DNA of 64,000 bases from Promicromonospora citrea (GTDB lineage Bacteria > Actinomycetota > Actinomycetes > Actinomycetales > Cellulomonadaceae), in contig NZ_JABEMG010000002.1 in NCBI RefSeq assembly GCF_013004695.1, positions 1 through 64,000 on the forward strand, written 5' to 3'. Position numbers and translations under genes: made by a program. How positions within the stretch are numbered: position 1 is the stretch's first letter; every line of letters starts with the position of its first letter. The notes under the pieces were generated by a model. That model was not told the DNA's origin. It searched no databases and worked only from the letters and a program-made list of their open reading frames with translations. Below are positions 51,454 to 60,911 of the stretch, piece by piece.

Positions 51454-54266
51454 GCCCGCACCTCCTGCTCGGTCACGGTCGTCTGCTGGTCACGTTCTGT
51501 GGTGTCGGGCCCTGGACTGACGTCGAGCATCGGTGTGCCCGCCGGCGCCAGGTCGGTCGCCGCGACCCCCGTCGAGCCGAGCAGCACCGCGACGCCGTCG
51601 CGCTGCGCCGTGGCCAGGGCCTGGGCGAGCTCGGCACGGGCGGCGAGGTCGCCGACCGTCTCGGTGGCATCCACGACGAGCACCGCCGGCCGGTCGCGCA
51701 GCGCCTGGCGGACCGCTCCGGCCGGCTGCCCGCCCTCGGCCGCCGAGTCCACGACGGCGACCCGGCGACGCACCGAGGACGACCGCTCCGGCAGCACGAG
51801 ACCCGCCGTCTTGGCCACGCCGCCCGTGAGGGCCAGACGGCCCGAGACCGCGAGGAGGAACGCGCTCACCGGCGCCGTGGCGTCGCCGCGTACGAGCAGG
51901 GCTCCGCCGTCGGGCACCCGGACGCTCACCGGGCCCACGACCGCACCGGAGCGGCCGGCCACCTCGAGGTCCTGCGTCGCGACCGCGTCGGTGGCGCCGG
52001 GCTCGGGCCAGTCCGCGAGCGACAGCTCGCGCGTGAGCCCCTCGCCCTCGACGTCGAACGACGGCAGCACGCGGTCGAGCCAGCGGGGCATGTACCAGGC
52101 CTTCTCGCCGAGCAGCGCGAGCACCGCGGGCACGAAGACCATGCGCACCACGAACGCGTCGACGGCCACACCGACCGCGAGGCCGAGCGCGATGGGCTTG
52201 AGGTTCATGTCGCCGTGCGGCACGAAGGCGACGAAGACCGCGATCATGATGACCGCCGCGGCGGTCACGACCTTCGCCGAGCCCTGGAAGCCCGTCGTGA
52301 TCGCGTGCCGCGCGCTGCCGCCGTGCACGTAGTCCTCACGCATGCGGGAGACGAGGAAGACCTCGTAGTCCATCGCCAGGCCGAACAGGATGCCCATGAG
52401 GACGATCGGCATGAAGCTGATGACTGGCCCGGTCCGCGTCACGTTGAGCGCCTCGGCGAAGACGCCGTGCTCGAACACGAGCGCCACGACACCGAACGCG
52501 GCGCCCACGGAGAACAGGTAGCCCACGGTCGCCTTGATCGGCACGGCGATCGACCGGAACACCATCGTGAGCAGGATCAGCGAGAGACCGACCACCACGA
52601 GGGCGAAGGGCAGCAGGGCGTCGCCCAGCTTGTCGGAGACGTCGATGCCGACGGCCGTGAAGCCGGTGACCGCGAGGTCCACGCCGTACTCGTCGAGGAA
52701 GTGGTCGTGCAGGCCGCGGATCTCGCGGACGAGGTCCTCGGTCTCCGCCGACGTGGGCCCACCCTCCGGCACGACCTGGATGATGCCGGTGTCCGCCGTC
52801 TCGTTGGGCGTGGCGAGCGGCACGTCCGCCACGCCCGGCAGGTCCTCGATCTCGTCGCCCACCTGCTCCATGAGGGCCAGCGGATCGGTGCTCGTCACGA
52901 TCGAGCCCGTGACGATGAGCGGGCCGTTGAAGCCGTCGCCGAAGTGCTCCGAGACGAGGTCGTAGGTGAGACGGGCCGGGTCGTCCTCCTCCATGACGCC
53001 CGCGTCCGGCAGGGCGAGCCGCAGGTCGAGCGCCGGGTAGCTCAGGGCTCCCATCGCCGCGATCACCAGGACCACCGTCAGCGCGGGCACCTTCGTCACG
53101 GCGCGGACCCAGCCGGTGAAGAACCGGTTCGGGCGCGCCTCGGGCACTGCGGGGGCCGGCGCGCGCCGGCGGGTCACCTCGGGGTCGTCCGTCTCCTGCG
53201 CCGCGGCGGCCGCCGCGGCGGCGCGACGGGCCCGGCGCGAGGGCTTCGGCCGCAGCCGCTCCCCCGCGAACCCGAGCAGGGCGGGCAGCAGCGTCAGCGA
53301 CACGAGCACCGTGATGCCGACGGTCACGGCGGCGGCGACGCCCATGATCGTGAGGAACGGGATCCCGGCGACGCCCAGACCCACCAGGGCGATCATCACG
53401 GTCAGGCCGGCGAACACGACGGCGGAGCCCGCCGTCGCCGTCGCCCGGGCGACCGACTCGGTCACCGACAGCCCGGTGCCGAGCTGCTCGCGGTGGCGGG
53501 ACACGATGAAGAGGGCGTAGTCGATGCCGACCGCCAGGCCGAGCATCACCGCCAGCATCGGCGTGGTCGAGTTGATGGGCCCGAGCGCGGTCGCCGCGAA
53601 CAGCAGGCCCATCGACGCGCCGACGCCGAGCAGGGCGTTGAGCAGCGGCAGACCTGCGGCCACGAGCGAGCCGAGCGTCAGCACCAGGACGACGAGCGCG
53701 ACGAGCAGGCCGATGCCCTCCGTCAGCGTCATCTCGGGGAACTTCGAGGAGAAGAGCTGACCGCCCAGGTGCGCCTCCGCACCGTCGGGCAGCGAGCGGG
53801 CGAGCGCCGTCGTCTCGGTGGCGAGCGCGTCCTTCGTCTCGTCCGTGATCGACCCGAGGTCACCGTCGAGCTGGATGGTCAGCAGGGTGGCGCGCTCGTC
53901 GTCGGACACGGACGCGGCCATCTGGTCGTCGTAGGGAGAGGTGACGACCTCGACCTGCGAGACGTCCCCGAGCTCCTCGACGCCGTGCTCGATCGCGCGC
54001 CGCACGGCCGGGTCGTCGATGGTCCCGCCCTCGGGAGCGACGACGATCACCTGCGCCGAGGCACCGCTGACCTGGGGGAACGTCGCCGCGAGGCGATCGA
54101 GCGCCTCCTGTGACTCCGTCCCGGGGATGGAGACCTCGTTGTCGAGGCCCTGCTGCAGCAGGCCTGCCGCGCCGCCCACCAGGACGAGCGCGACGACCCA
54201 GACGGCCACGACGAGCCTGCGGGCGCTGACGGCCCAGCGGCCGAGCGAGTAGAGGACGGAGGACAC
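51450..54266 (-). CDS. MMPL/RND transporter with C-terminal pseudo-ABC domain
   Basis: The 938-residue RND-type transporter has two six-helix halves, each with a periplasmic loop, as in MmpL lipid exporters. The first half shows GLAVGIDYALFIVSRHRE and the second FGLAMDYEVFLVSRMRE, the proton-relay Asp-Tyr pairs. From about residue 770 to 938 a soluble domain follows that looks like a shrunken ABC ATPase. The region VSVRVPDGGALLVRGD leads into a Walker A position lacking GK[ST], and LVVDATE resembles Walker B. It probably does not bind ATP. GTG 54266 has AGGAG upstream. The gene is divergent from tetR and coupled to yhgE. Confidence 0.88.
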   Translation of the reverse strand: MSSVLYSLGRWAVSARRLVVAVWVVALVLVGGAAGLLQQGLDNEVSIPGTESQEALDRLAATFPQVSGASAQVIVVAPEGGTIDDPAVRRAIEHGVEELGDVSQVEVVTSPYDDQMAASVSDDERATLLTIQLDGDLGSITDETKDALATETTALARSLPDGAEAHLGGQLFSSKFPEMTLTEGIGLLVALVVLVLTLGSLVAAGLPLLNALLGVGASMGLLFAATALGPINSTTPMLAVMLGLAVGIDYALFIVSRHREQLGTGLSVTESVARATATAGSAVVFAGLTVMIALVGLGVAGIPFLTIMGVAAAVTVGITVLVSLTLLPALLGFAGERLRPKPSRRARRAAAAAAAAQETDDPEVTRRRAPAPAVPEARPNRFFTGWVRAVTKVPALTVVLVIAAMGALSYPALDLRLALPDAGVMEEDDPARLTYDLVSEHFGDGFNGPLIVTGSIVTSTDPLALMEQVGDEIEDLPGVADVPLATPNETADTGIIQVVPEGGPTSAETEDLVREIRGLHDHFLDEYGVDLAVTGFTAVGIDVSDKLGDALLPFALVVVGLSLILLTMVFRSIAVPIKATVGYLFSVGAAFGVVALVFEHGVFAEALNVTRTGPVISFMPIVLMGILFGLAMDYEVFLVSRMREDYVHGGSARHAITTGFQGSAKVVTAAAVIMIAVFVAFVPHGDMNLKPIALGLAVGVAVDAFVVRMVFVPAVLALLGEKAWYMPRWLDRVLPSFDVEGEGLTRELSLADWPEPGATDAVATQDLEVAGRSGAVVGPVSVRVPDGGALLVRGDATAPVSAFLLAVSGRLALTGGVAKTAGLVLPERSSSVRRRVAVVDSAAEGGQPAGAVRQALRDRPAVLVVDATETVGDLAARAELAQALATAQRDGVAVLLGSTGVAATDLAPAGTPMLDVSPGPDTTERDQQTTVTEQEVRA

Positions 54267-54306
54267 GCACACTCCTGGGGACGAGGCGGTACCGGATGGG
54301 ATGTTC

Positions 54307-54346
54307 GATGCACCACTGTATCCGATACGTCGGTGCATCGGATACA
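54307..54346. promoter_or_regulatory. overlapping palindromes between MMPL and TetR genes
   Basis: Arms GATGCACC (54307-54314) and GGTGCATC (54332-54339) form one inverted repeat. TGTATCCGAT (54317-54326) and ATCGGATACA (54337-54346) form a second that interlocks with it. This is the likely operator of the adjacent TetR protein, placed to control both genes. Confidence 0.65.
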
Positions 54347-54390
54347 CGGGTGTATTGATAGACTGGTCACCCGTCCCCTAAGGAGCTGCC

Positions 54391-55089
54391 GTGACCACCG
54401 GACCCGCCAGCGACGTCGGCTCGGAGTCGCCGGTCGAGCGCGCGTTCGCCGCTGCCCTGACACCGCGCCGCGAGCGCACCCGCGAGCGCCTGCTCGACGC
54501 GGCCTACGCCGTGTTCGCCCAGCACGGCATCCACGGCGCGTCGATCGAGGCCGTGTGCGAGGCCGCCGGCTTCACGCGCGGAGCCTTCTACTCGAACTTC
54601 AGCAGCAAGGAGGAGCTGTTCCTCGCGCTCGCCGAGCGGGCGATGCGCAGGCAGCTCGGGGCGCTGGAGGAGATCACGCGGAACCTCGAGCCCGAGGTCG
54701 TCCGCTGCGGTGCGGTCAACCCGGACGCGATCAGCACGATCCTCTCGGTGATGGTGCCGGACCCCGGTGACGCCAGGCAGTGGGCCCTCATGCGCGCGGA
54801 GCTCGAGCTGCTCGCGATGCGCGACCCCGACGTGGGTCGGCCGTTCCTGGCGCAGGAGGAGATGATCCGGACCGAGCTGGGGGCCGCGATCGCGCGCATC
54901 CTCGACGACTTCGGCCTGCGGTTCACGATCGACCAGCGCACGGCGGTCGACCTGCTGCTCAGCACCTACGAGTCGTCGGCGCGCGCCGCGGTCACCGCCG
55001 GTCAGGCGGTCGGGCAGGACGGCGACGCCGCACCGGGCACCGCCGTCCTGAGCCAGCTGGTCAACCTGCTGATGACGACGACCGACTGA
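54391..55089 (+). CDS. TetR-family regulator of the MMPL-YhgE module
   Basis: The 232-residue TetR protein has the helix-turn-helix IEAVCEAAGFTRGAFYSNFS and a C-terminal helical ligand domain. GTG 54391 follows AAGGAG. It is divergent from the MMPL-YhgE pair across a palindrome-rich gap, the usual arrangement for a local repressor whose ligand is the exported compound. It converges on pgm with a 3-base gap. Confidence 0.9.
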   Translation: MTTGPASDVGSESPVERAFAAALTPRRERTRERLLDAAYAVFAQHGIHGASIEAVCEAAGFTRGAFYSNFSSKEELFLALAERAMRRQLGALEEITRNLEPEVVRCGAVNPDAISTILSVMVPDPGDARQWALMRAELELLAMRDPDVGRPFLAQEEMIRTELGAAIARILDDFGLRFTIDQRTAVDLLLSTYESSARAAVTAGQAVGQDGDAAPGTAVLSQLVNLLMTTTD

Positions 55090-55092
55090 CGG

Positions 55093-56769
55093 TCAGCCGA
55101 GCACCTCGCCGACGAGCGTCTTCGCGGCGTCCTGCACCTCGGCGAGGTGCTCGGCGGACACGAACGACTCGGCGTAGATCTTGTAGACGTCCTCCGTGCC
55201 GCTCGGCCGGGCGGCGAACCACGCGTCGGCCGTGGTCACCTTCAGCCCACCGATCTTGGCGCCGTTGCCCGGCGCCTCCGTGAGCGTCGCGGTGATGTCC
55301 TGCCCGGCCAGCGTCGTCGACGTCACGTCCGACGGCGCGAGCGCGCCGAGGCGGGCCTTCTGCTCGCGCGTGGCGGCGGCGTCGACGCGGGCGTACCAGC
55401 TCTGCCCGTGCCGCTCGACCTGCGCGGCGTGGTGCTCGGACGGGCTGCGGCCCGTGGTGGCGAGGATCTCGGAGGCGAGGAGCGCGAGCAGGATGCCGTC
55501 CTTGTCGGTGGACCAGACGCGGCCGTCCTTGCGCAGGAACGACGCGCCCGCCGACTCCTCGCCGCCGAACCCGACCTCGCCCGAGAGCAGCCCTGGCACG
55601 AACCACTTGAACCCGACGGGCACCTCGACCAGGCGCCGGTCCAGGCCCGCGGCGACCCGGTCGATGAGCGCGGACGACACGAGTGTCTTGCCGACCGCCG
55701 CACCCGCGGGCCAGCTCGGGCGCGCCCCGCCGAACAGGTACTCGATGGCGACGGCGAGGAAGTGGTTGGGGTTCATGAGGCCGTCGGCCGTCACGATGCC
55801 GTGGCGGTCCGAGTCGGCGTCGTTGCCGGTCGCGATGTCGAACGGCGCGTCCGCCGCCATCTTCTCGACCAGCGACGCCATGGCGTACGACGAGCTGCAG
55901 TCCATGCGGATCTTGCCGTCCCAGTCGAGCGTCATGAACGACCACCGCGGGTCGACCTGCGGGTTGACCACCGTGAGGTCGAGGTCGTAGCGCTCGGCGA
56001 TCGCCGCCCAGTACTCGACCGACGCGCCGCCCAGCGGGTCGGCGCCGATGCGGACGCCCGAGGTACGGATGGCCTCGAGGTCGAGCACGTTGCTCAGGTC
56101 GTCCACGTAGGTCGACAGGTAGTCGTGCCGGTGGGTGCTGTCCGCGGCGAGCGCGGTCTCGAGCGGGACCCGCTTCACCTGGCCGACGCCGGTGCGCAGG
56201 ATCTCGTTGGCGCGGTCCGCGATCCACCCCGTCGCGTCGGACCCGGCGGGCCCGCCGTGCGGCGGGTTGTACTTGAACCCGCCGTCGCGCGGCGGGTTGT
56301 GGGACGGCGTGACGACGATGCCGTCGGCCAGCCCGGAGCCGGGCGCGGCGAGGCCGGGGGTCCCCTCGGCGAACCGGGTCTGGTTGTGCAGCAGGATCGA
56401 CTGGCTCACGGCGGGCGTCGGCGTCCACGAGTCGCGCGCGTCGACCATGACGTCGACCTCGGCGGCCGCCAGCACCTCGAGGGCCGTGCGCCAGGCCGGC
56501 TCCGACAGCGCGTGGGTGTCGCGCCCGATGAACAGCGGGCCGTCGGTGCCCTGGTCGCGCCGGTACTCGACGATCGCGGCGGTGATCGCGACGATGTGCG
56601 CCTCGTTGAACGCGTGGTCCAGGCTGGACCCGCGATGGCCGGAGGTGCCGAAGACGACCTGCTGGGCCGGGTCGTCCGGATCCGGTGCGAGGTCGTAGTA
56701 GGCGCCGACCACCTGGTCGACGTCGATCAGGTCACTGGGCTGGGCAGGAGTTCCGGCACGCGCATCCAT
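55093..56769 (-). CDS. pgm: phosphoglucomutase
   Basis: This 558-residue alpha-D-phosphohexomutase interconverts glucose 1- and 6-phosphate for glycogen, trehalose and cell-wall sugar synthesis. The phosphoserine loop is [15 protein letters not shown], the metal loop DADSDRHG, the sugar loop GEESAGASF and the phosphate-binding loop [15 protein letters not shown] 56769 has CAGTAT 7 bases upstream. A 23-base tandem repeat begins just upstream and overlaps the promoter. Confidence 0.95.
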   Translation of the reverse strand: MDARAGTPAQPSDLIDVDQVVGAYYDLAPDPDDPAQQVVFGTSGHRGSSLDHAFNEAHIVAITAAIVEYRRDQGTDGPLFIGRDTHALSEPAWRTALEVLAAAEVDVMVDARDSWTPTPAVSQSILLHNQTRFAEGTPGLAAPGSGLADGIVVTPSHNPPRDGGFKYNPPHGGPAGSDATGWIADRANEILRTGVGQVKRVPLETALAADSTHRHDYLSTYVDDLSNVLDLEAIRTSGVRIGADPLGGASVEYWAAIAERYDLDLTVVNPQVDPRWSFMTLDWDGKIRMDCSSSYAMASLVEKMAADAPFDIATGNDADSDRHGIVTADGLMNPNHFLAVAIEYLFGGARPSWPAGAAVGKTLVSSALIDRVAAGLDRRLVEVPVGFKWFVPGLLSGEVGFGGEESAGASFLRKDGRVWSTDKDGILLALLASEILATTGRSPSEHHAAQVERHGQSWYARVDAAATREQKARLGALAPSDVTSTTLAGQDITATLTEAPGNGAKIGGLKVTTADAWFAARPSGTEDVYKIYAESFVSAEHLAEVQDAAKTLVGEVLG

Positions 56770-56776
56770 GTGGTCG

Positions 56777-56845
56777 ATACTGCCAGGAACGGGCCACCGA
56801 CACTGCCAGGAACGGGCCTCCGACACTGCCAGGAACGGGCCACCG
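56777..56845. repeat. 23-bp tandem repeat, three copies, upstream of pgm
   Basis: Units of 23 bases containing ACTGCCAGGAACGGGCC stand at 56777-56799, 56800-56822 and 56823-56845, with one or two differences, and a fourth decays after about 8 bases. The first unit overlaps the -10 region of pgm, and the array fills the gap to the divergent rhodanese gene. Confidence 0.85.
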
Positions 56846-56891
56846 CCACTGCCGGAGCAGGCGTCGCGCGGGGTGGGTCCGCCGCGCGACG

Positions 56892-56897
56892 TAGGCT
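56892..56897 (+). promoter_or_regulatory. -10 element of rhodanese gene (leaderless)
   Basis: TAGGCT, 6 bases before ATG 56904. Confidence 0.5.
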
Positions 56898-56903
56898 GGC
56901 GGC

Positions 56904-57239
56904 ATGTTCCCGCCCATGCAGCCCGAGGTCCCTGCGGTCCACCCGAGCGAGCTCGACCCCTCCTCCCCCGTCCCGGACGGGTCGACCCTTCTCGACGTGC
57001 GCGAGCAGGACGAGTGGGACGCCGGCCACGCCCCCGGTGCCGTGCACATCCCGCTGGGTGACCTGCCCGCGCGGTTCGGCGAGCTCGACGCCGACTCACC
57101 GATCCTGGTCATGTGCCACTCGGGCGGCCGCTCGGCGCGCGCCACGCAGTGGCTCAACGAGGCGGTCGGCTACGAGGCGACGAACCTCGACGGCGGCATC
57201 ATCGCCTGGGAGGGCGCGGGCCTGCCGGTCGAGCGCTGA
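56904..57239 (+). CDS. single-domain rhodanese
   Basis: The 111-residue rhodanese-like sulfurtransferase has the active-site Cys in [12 protein letters not shown], preceded by the [20 protein letters not shown] block. It may carry persulfide sulfur; the acceptor is unknown. It converges on the GH10-like gene with a 10-base gap. Confidence 0.88.
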   Translation: MFPPMQPEVPAVHPSELDPSSPVPDGSTLLDVREQDEWDAGHAPGAVHIPLGDLPARFGELDADSPILVMCHSGGRSARATQWLNEAVGYEATNLDGGIIAWEGAGLPVER

Positions 57240-57249
57240 GCGCTCGCGC

Positions 57250-58929
57250 TCACCGGACCGTGGACGGCCGGCTCGGGCCGGACTCGTTCCACACGCGGTC
57301 CAGCGCGGTGACGGCGTAGGTGTACGGCGTCCCCGGCTCCGCCGTCGTGTCCAGCCACGTCTGGATGCGGCCACCCGTCGCGCGGAAGGTGCCCACCAGG
57401 TTCGTCGGGACGTCCGTGTCCACCGAGTCGGCGACGCCCCGCACGCGGTAGACGGCGAACGACGTCGCGCGCGCGATCCGCACCCCGATGTCGGCGACGT
57501 GCAGCCGGACGCCGCCGTCGACCCGGCGGGCGTTCGCCAGCACGGGGCTCACGACGGGGTCGGCGGGCAGGTGCGGCATGGGCGGGACCAGCGCCGGCTG
57601 CTGGTAGTGGTCGGCCACGACGCGCGACATGCCACCCTGCGGGTCGGCCGGGACGTGCACGGCCGAGTAGTAGACGTTGCCGTGGACCGGGCCGACGTCG
57701 CGGCTGACCTCCCGGCAGAGGTCGAGGTGGTTGGTCAGCTCGTCGGGGTCGGTGAACACGCCGCTCGACATCTTGTAGAGCGCCTCGCCCACGTAGAGCT
57801 GCGTGCCCGACTGCGCCGCGAGCTCCGCCCACCACGGCACGAGGGCCGCGTAGTCGGCGACCGCGAGCCCGATCTGCCAGTAGATCTGCGGGTTGATGTA
57901 GTCGAGCCAGCCCTCGAGCACCCACTTGCGCGTGTCCGCGAACTGGTCGTCGTACGACTGCGAGCCGCCCGTGTCCGAACCCAGCGGGTCGGTCGAGGAG
58001 TTGCGCCAGATGCCGAACGGGCTGATCCCGAACTTGGCCCACGGCTTGGCCGCCTTGACCCGCGAGCTCATCGTCTCGACGAACCGGTCGACGTTCGCGC
58101 GGCGCCAGTCCTCGATCGAGTCGAAGCCCGCGCCGTACCGCTCGAAGGTCGCGGCGTCGGGCAGCGTCTCGCCCGCCACGGGGTACGGGTAGAAGTAGTC
58201 GTCGAAGTGCACGCCGTCGATGTCGTAGGTCTCGACCGCGTGCAGGATCGCCCGCTGGATGTGCTCCTGCGCCTCGGGGATGCCCGGGTCGAAGTAGAGG
58301 CGGCCGCCGTACGCCCACACCCAGTCCGGGTGCTGCCGCGCCGGGTGGTCGGCCACGAGCTGCGCCGGGTCCGGCTGCATCGAGACGCGATACGGGTTGA
58401 ACCAGGCGTGCAGCTCGATGTTGCGCCGGTGCGCCTCCTCGACCATGAACGCCAGCGGGTCGTAGCCCGGGTCGACGCCCTGCGTGCCGGTCAGGTACTG
58501 CGACCAGGGCTCGTACGGGCTGTCCCACATCGCGTCGGCCGTGGGCCGGACCTGGACGAAGACGGCGTTCAGCCGGTTCTCCCGGGCGACCTCGAGGTGG
58601 CGGACGAACTCGGCCTTCTGCGCCTCGGCGTCCAGCCCGCTCGCCGACGGCCAGTCGATGTTCGCGACCGACGCGATCCACATGCCGCGCAGCTCACGCT
58701 TCTGGTTCAGCGCCGACGGCGGCTCAGGGGACGCGTTGCCCGTCATCGCCGTCGCACCGAGCGCCGTGGCGGGGTCGAGGGCCGCGATCGTGACGCCGAT
58801 GGCCGCCGCGGCGGTACCCGCCGCCGCCATCGTGAGGAACTCCCTGCGGCCGAGCCCTGCGGCGGGCCCCGCAGGCCTCGCCTCCTGCCGTTCCGGTGAG
58901 AGCGACCTGGTCCGCGCCCAGGCGGGCAT
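57250..58929 (-). CDS. Tat-exported GH10-like (YddW/DUF187) hydrolase
   Basis: The 559-residue protein has a twin-arginine signal (GRREFLTMAAAG followed by an Ala-rich helix) and then a glycosyl-hydrolase-10-like TIM barrel of the DUF187/YddW family. Conserved strands are RGMWIASVANIDWP, DIDGVHFDDYFYPYP and LDYINPQIYWQ. The C-terminal 90 residues look like a fibronectin III-type beta domain. It probably acts on peptidoglycan or another surface glycan. The start is uncertain: ATG 58929 is chosen to give a normal Tat leader. The 58930-59195 gap shows nothing else definite. Confidence 0.8.
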   Translation of the reverse strand: MPAWARTRSLSPERQEARPAGPAAGLGRREFLTMAAAGTAAAAIGVTIAALDPATALGATAMTGNASPEPPSALNQKRELRGMWIASVANIDWPSASGLDAEAQKAEFVRHLEVARENRLNAVFVQVRPTADAMWDSPYEPWSQYLTGTQGVDPGYDPLAFMVEEAHRRNIELHAWFNPYRVSMQPDPAQLVADHPARQHPDWVWAYGGRLYFDPGIPEAQEHIQRAILHAVETYDIDGVHFDDYFYPYPVAGETLPDAATFERYGAGFDSIEDWRRANVDRFVETMSSRVKAAKPWAKFGISPFGIWRNSSTDPLGSDTGGSQSYDDQFADTRKWVLEGWLDYINPQIYWQIGLAVADYAALVPWWAELAAQSGTQLYVGEALYKMSSGVFTDPDELTNHLDLCREVSRDVGPVHGNVYYSAVHVPADPQGGMSRVVADHYQQPALVPPMPHLPADPVVSPVLANARRVDGGVRLHVADIGVRIARATSFAVYRVRGVADSVDTDVPTNLVGTFRATGGRIQTWLDTTAEPGTPYTYAVTALDRVWNESGPSRPSTVR

Positions 58930-59195
58930 CGGTGTCGTCTCGGTACGGACGGGGTGCCTCACGTGCTCGACCTCCGGTACTGGCTGCTGGGGGTTGGTGC
59001 CGTGGTGCTCAGGGTGAAGTTGGCCGGCGTCGAACGGCCACATCGAGGTGACGAACAATGCCACCGGCCGACGCCGTGGGGAAACTCTCGCACATGTGCG
59101 GTCGGATGTGAAGTTGCAGGGCGAATCCTGATGTGGAAAGAATTTTCACACAGTGGCAAGAGCGCCGGTCAGAGGCCTGCGGATCGGTGGCCCGC

Positions 59196-59504
59196 TCAGG
59201 GCGCGAGGGGCTTGCGGAGCAGGTCGTCGTACTCCGGCGCGTGCTTCCGGACGTAGGCCCGGACGTACGGGCAGAGCGGGACGACCTTGCGACCGGACGC
59301 GCGGACGGCGCTCAGTGCCGCCTTCGCGAGCCGGCCCGCCAGCCCCTGGCCCTCGAACCGTTCGAGCACCTCGGTGTGCAGGATGGCGACGATGCCGGGC
59401 TCGCCCGCGTCGTACTCCGCGTACCCGGCGAGGACCCCGTCGACGACCACCTCGAAGCGGGACTCGTCGCTGTTGTCGGTCACCGTCACCCGGGATTCGG
59501 TCAT
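59196..59504 (-). CDS. GNAT-type acetyltransferase, YjdJ family
   Basis: The 102-residue small N-acetyltransferase fold has the acetyl-CoA motif as FEGQGLAGRLAKAAL, after the ILHTEVLE strand; the C-terminal CPYVRAYVRKHAPEYDDL is typical of the family. The substrate is unknown. CACGAT stands 6 bases before the ATG. Confidence 0.85.
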   Translation of the reverse strand: MTESRVTVTDNSDESRFEVVVDGVLAGYAEYDAGEPGIVAILHTEVLERFEGQGLAGRLAKAALSAVRASGRKVVPLCPYVRAYVRKHAPEYDDLLRKPLAP

Positions 59505-59601
59505 GGAGCCATCGTGAGCCCTTCCGACGGCGGAAGCCAGCCCCGGCCGGGGCGGCGCCGGCCGGCCCGGCCGTGTCAGTGGTCGGTGCGAGGATCAGGA
59601 C

Positions 59602-60825
59602 GTGCCAGGAACCGCCCTCCCGTCCCGCTCCAACCCGTACGTCGCCGTGCTGCGCACCCCCGGTGCGCTGCGGTTCTCCGCGGCGGGCGCGCTCGCCCGC
59701 CTACCGATGTCGATGGTCGGCATCGGCGCGGTGCTCATGGTCCAGGGGCTGTACGGCAGCTACGCCATGGCGGGCCGGGTGGCGGCCGTGCTGGGTCTCG
59801 CGCAGGCGTTCCTCGCGCCGCAGATCGCGCGCTGGGTGGACCGCCACGGCCAGCGCACCGTGCTCCTGCCCGCCCTCGTCGTCACCGCGGTCGGGCTCGG
59901 CGGCCTCGTCACCGCGGCGGTGCTGGGCGCCCCGGAGTGGGTGCTGTGGCCGTTCGCCGCGGTCGCGGGCGGCAGCCAGGGGTCGTACGGGTCGATGGTG
60001 CGGGCGCGCTGGAACGGTGTCCTGGACGACCCACGCCGCCTGCACACGGCGTACTCGCTGGAGTCCTCGATCGACGAGCTCGTCTACATCGTGGGTCCCG
60101 TCCTCGCGACCACGCTCGCCACGGCGGTGGCCGCGCCGTCGGGCCTCGTGGTCGCAGGGTTCGCCGCCGTGGTGGGCGGGCTGCTGTTCGTGGTGCAGCG
60201 CGCGACGGAGCCGGCCGTCGTCGTCCCGGAGACCGAGGAGCGGCGGCGGCCGGTCGTGCTCGTCCCCGGCATGCCCGCGCTCGTGCTGGTCTTCGTGGCG
60301 ATGGGCGTCATCTTCGGCTCCATGGAGGTGGTGACCGTCGCCTTCGCGGAGGAGCTGGGCAGCAAGGGTGCCTCGGGGCTCGTGCTCGCGGTGTTCGCGC
60401 TGGGCTCGATGATCGCGGGCCTGGTCTACGGCGCGCGCACCTTCACCAGCCCGGCCGTGCGCCGGTTCGTGATCGGCATGGTCGCCCTGGCGCCCGGCGT
60501 CTCCCTGTTCCTGCTGGCCCACTCGCTCTGGGTGCTCGCGGGCGTGATGTTCGTGGCGGGCCTCGCCATCGCGCCCACGGTGATCACCGGGAACGGCCTC
60601 GTCCAGGAGATGGTCGGCAGGCACCAGCTCACCGAGGCGCTCACGTGGGTGGGCACGTCGATCGGGATCGGGGCGTCGCTCGGGGCGTCGCTCGCCGGCC
60701 TGCGCGTGGACCAGGCGGGGGCGGACGCCGGCTTCCTCGTGCCCGTCGTCGCCGCCTGGTTCGCGGCCCTGACCACCCTGGCGGCGAGCCGCACGCTGCA
60801 CCGCCAGGCCGCGGCGCGGTCGTAG
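59602..60825 (+). CDS. MFS transporter
   Basis: The 407-residue major facilitator has about 12 helices; the cytosolic loop motif is ARWVDRHGQRTVLLP. It is similar to the broad sugar-efflux and drug-transporter group, with no clear substrate. The GTG start has GAGGAT 6 bases upstream. It is followed by the nfeD-flotillin pair, 86 bases away. Confidence 0.83.
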   Translation: MPGTALPSRSNPYVAVLRTPGALRFSAAGALARLPMSMVGIGAVLMVQGLYGSYAMAGRVAAVLGLAQAFLAPQIARWVDRHGQRTVLLPALVVTAVGLGGLVTAAVLGAPEWVLWPFAAVAGGSQGSYGSMVRARWNGVLDDPRRLHTAYSLESSIDELVYIVGPVLATTLATAVAAPSGLVVAGFAAVVGGLLFVVQRATEPAVVVPETEERRRPVVLVPGMPALVLVFVAMGVIFGSMEVVTVAFAEELGSKGASGLVLAVFALGSMIAGLVYGARTFTSPAVRRFVIGMVALAPGVSLFLLAHSLWVLAGVMFVAGLAIAPTVITGNGLVQEMVGRHQLTEALTWVGTSIGIGASLGASLAGLRVDQAGADAGFLVPVVAAWFAALTTLAASRTLHRQAAARS

Positions 60826-60911
60826 CCGGAACTTCACCCCGTTTCACGACCGACGGCGGAGCCGTTCCTGATAACTTTCAGAACACTTCCAGACTCATCG
60901 AACGGACGCGC

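Noticed and set aside
49102-58899. very long open frames (over 1000 codons) on the plus strand over YhgE/MMPL and pgm/GH10-like genes
   Set aside because: Repetitive Arg/Asp/Gly translations that mirror GC-rich third positions of the real genes.
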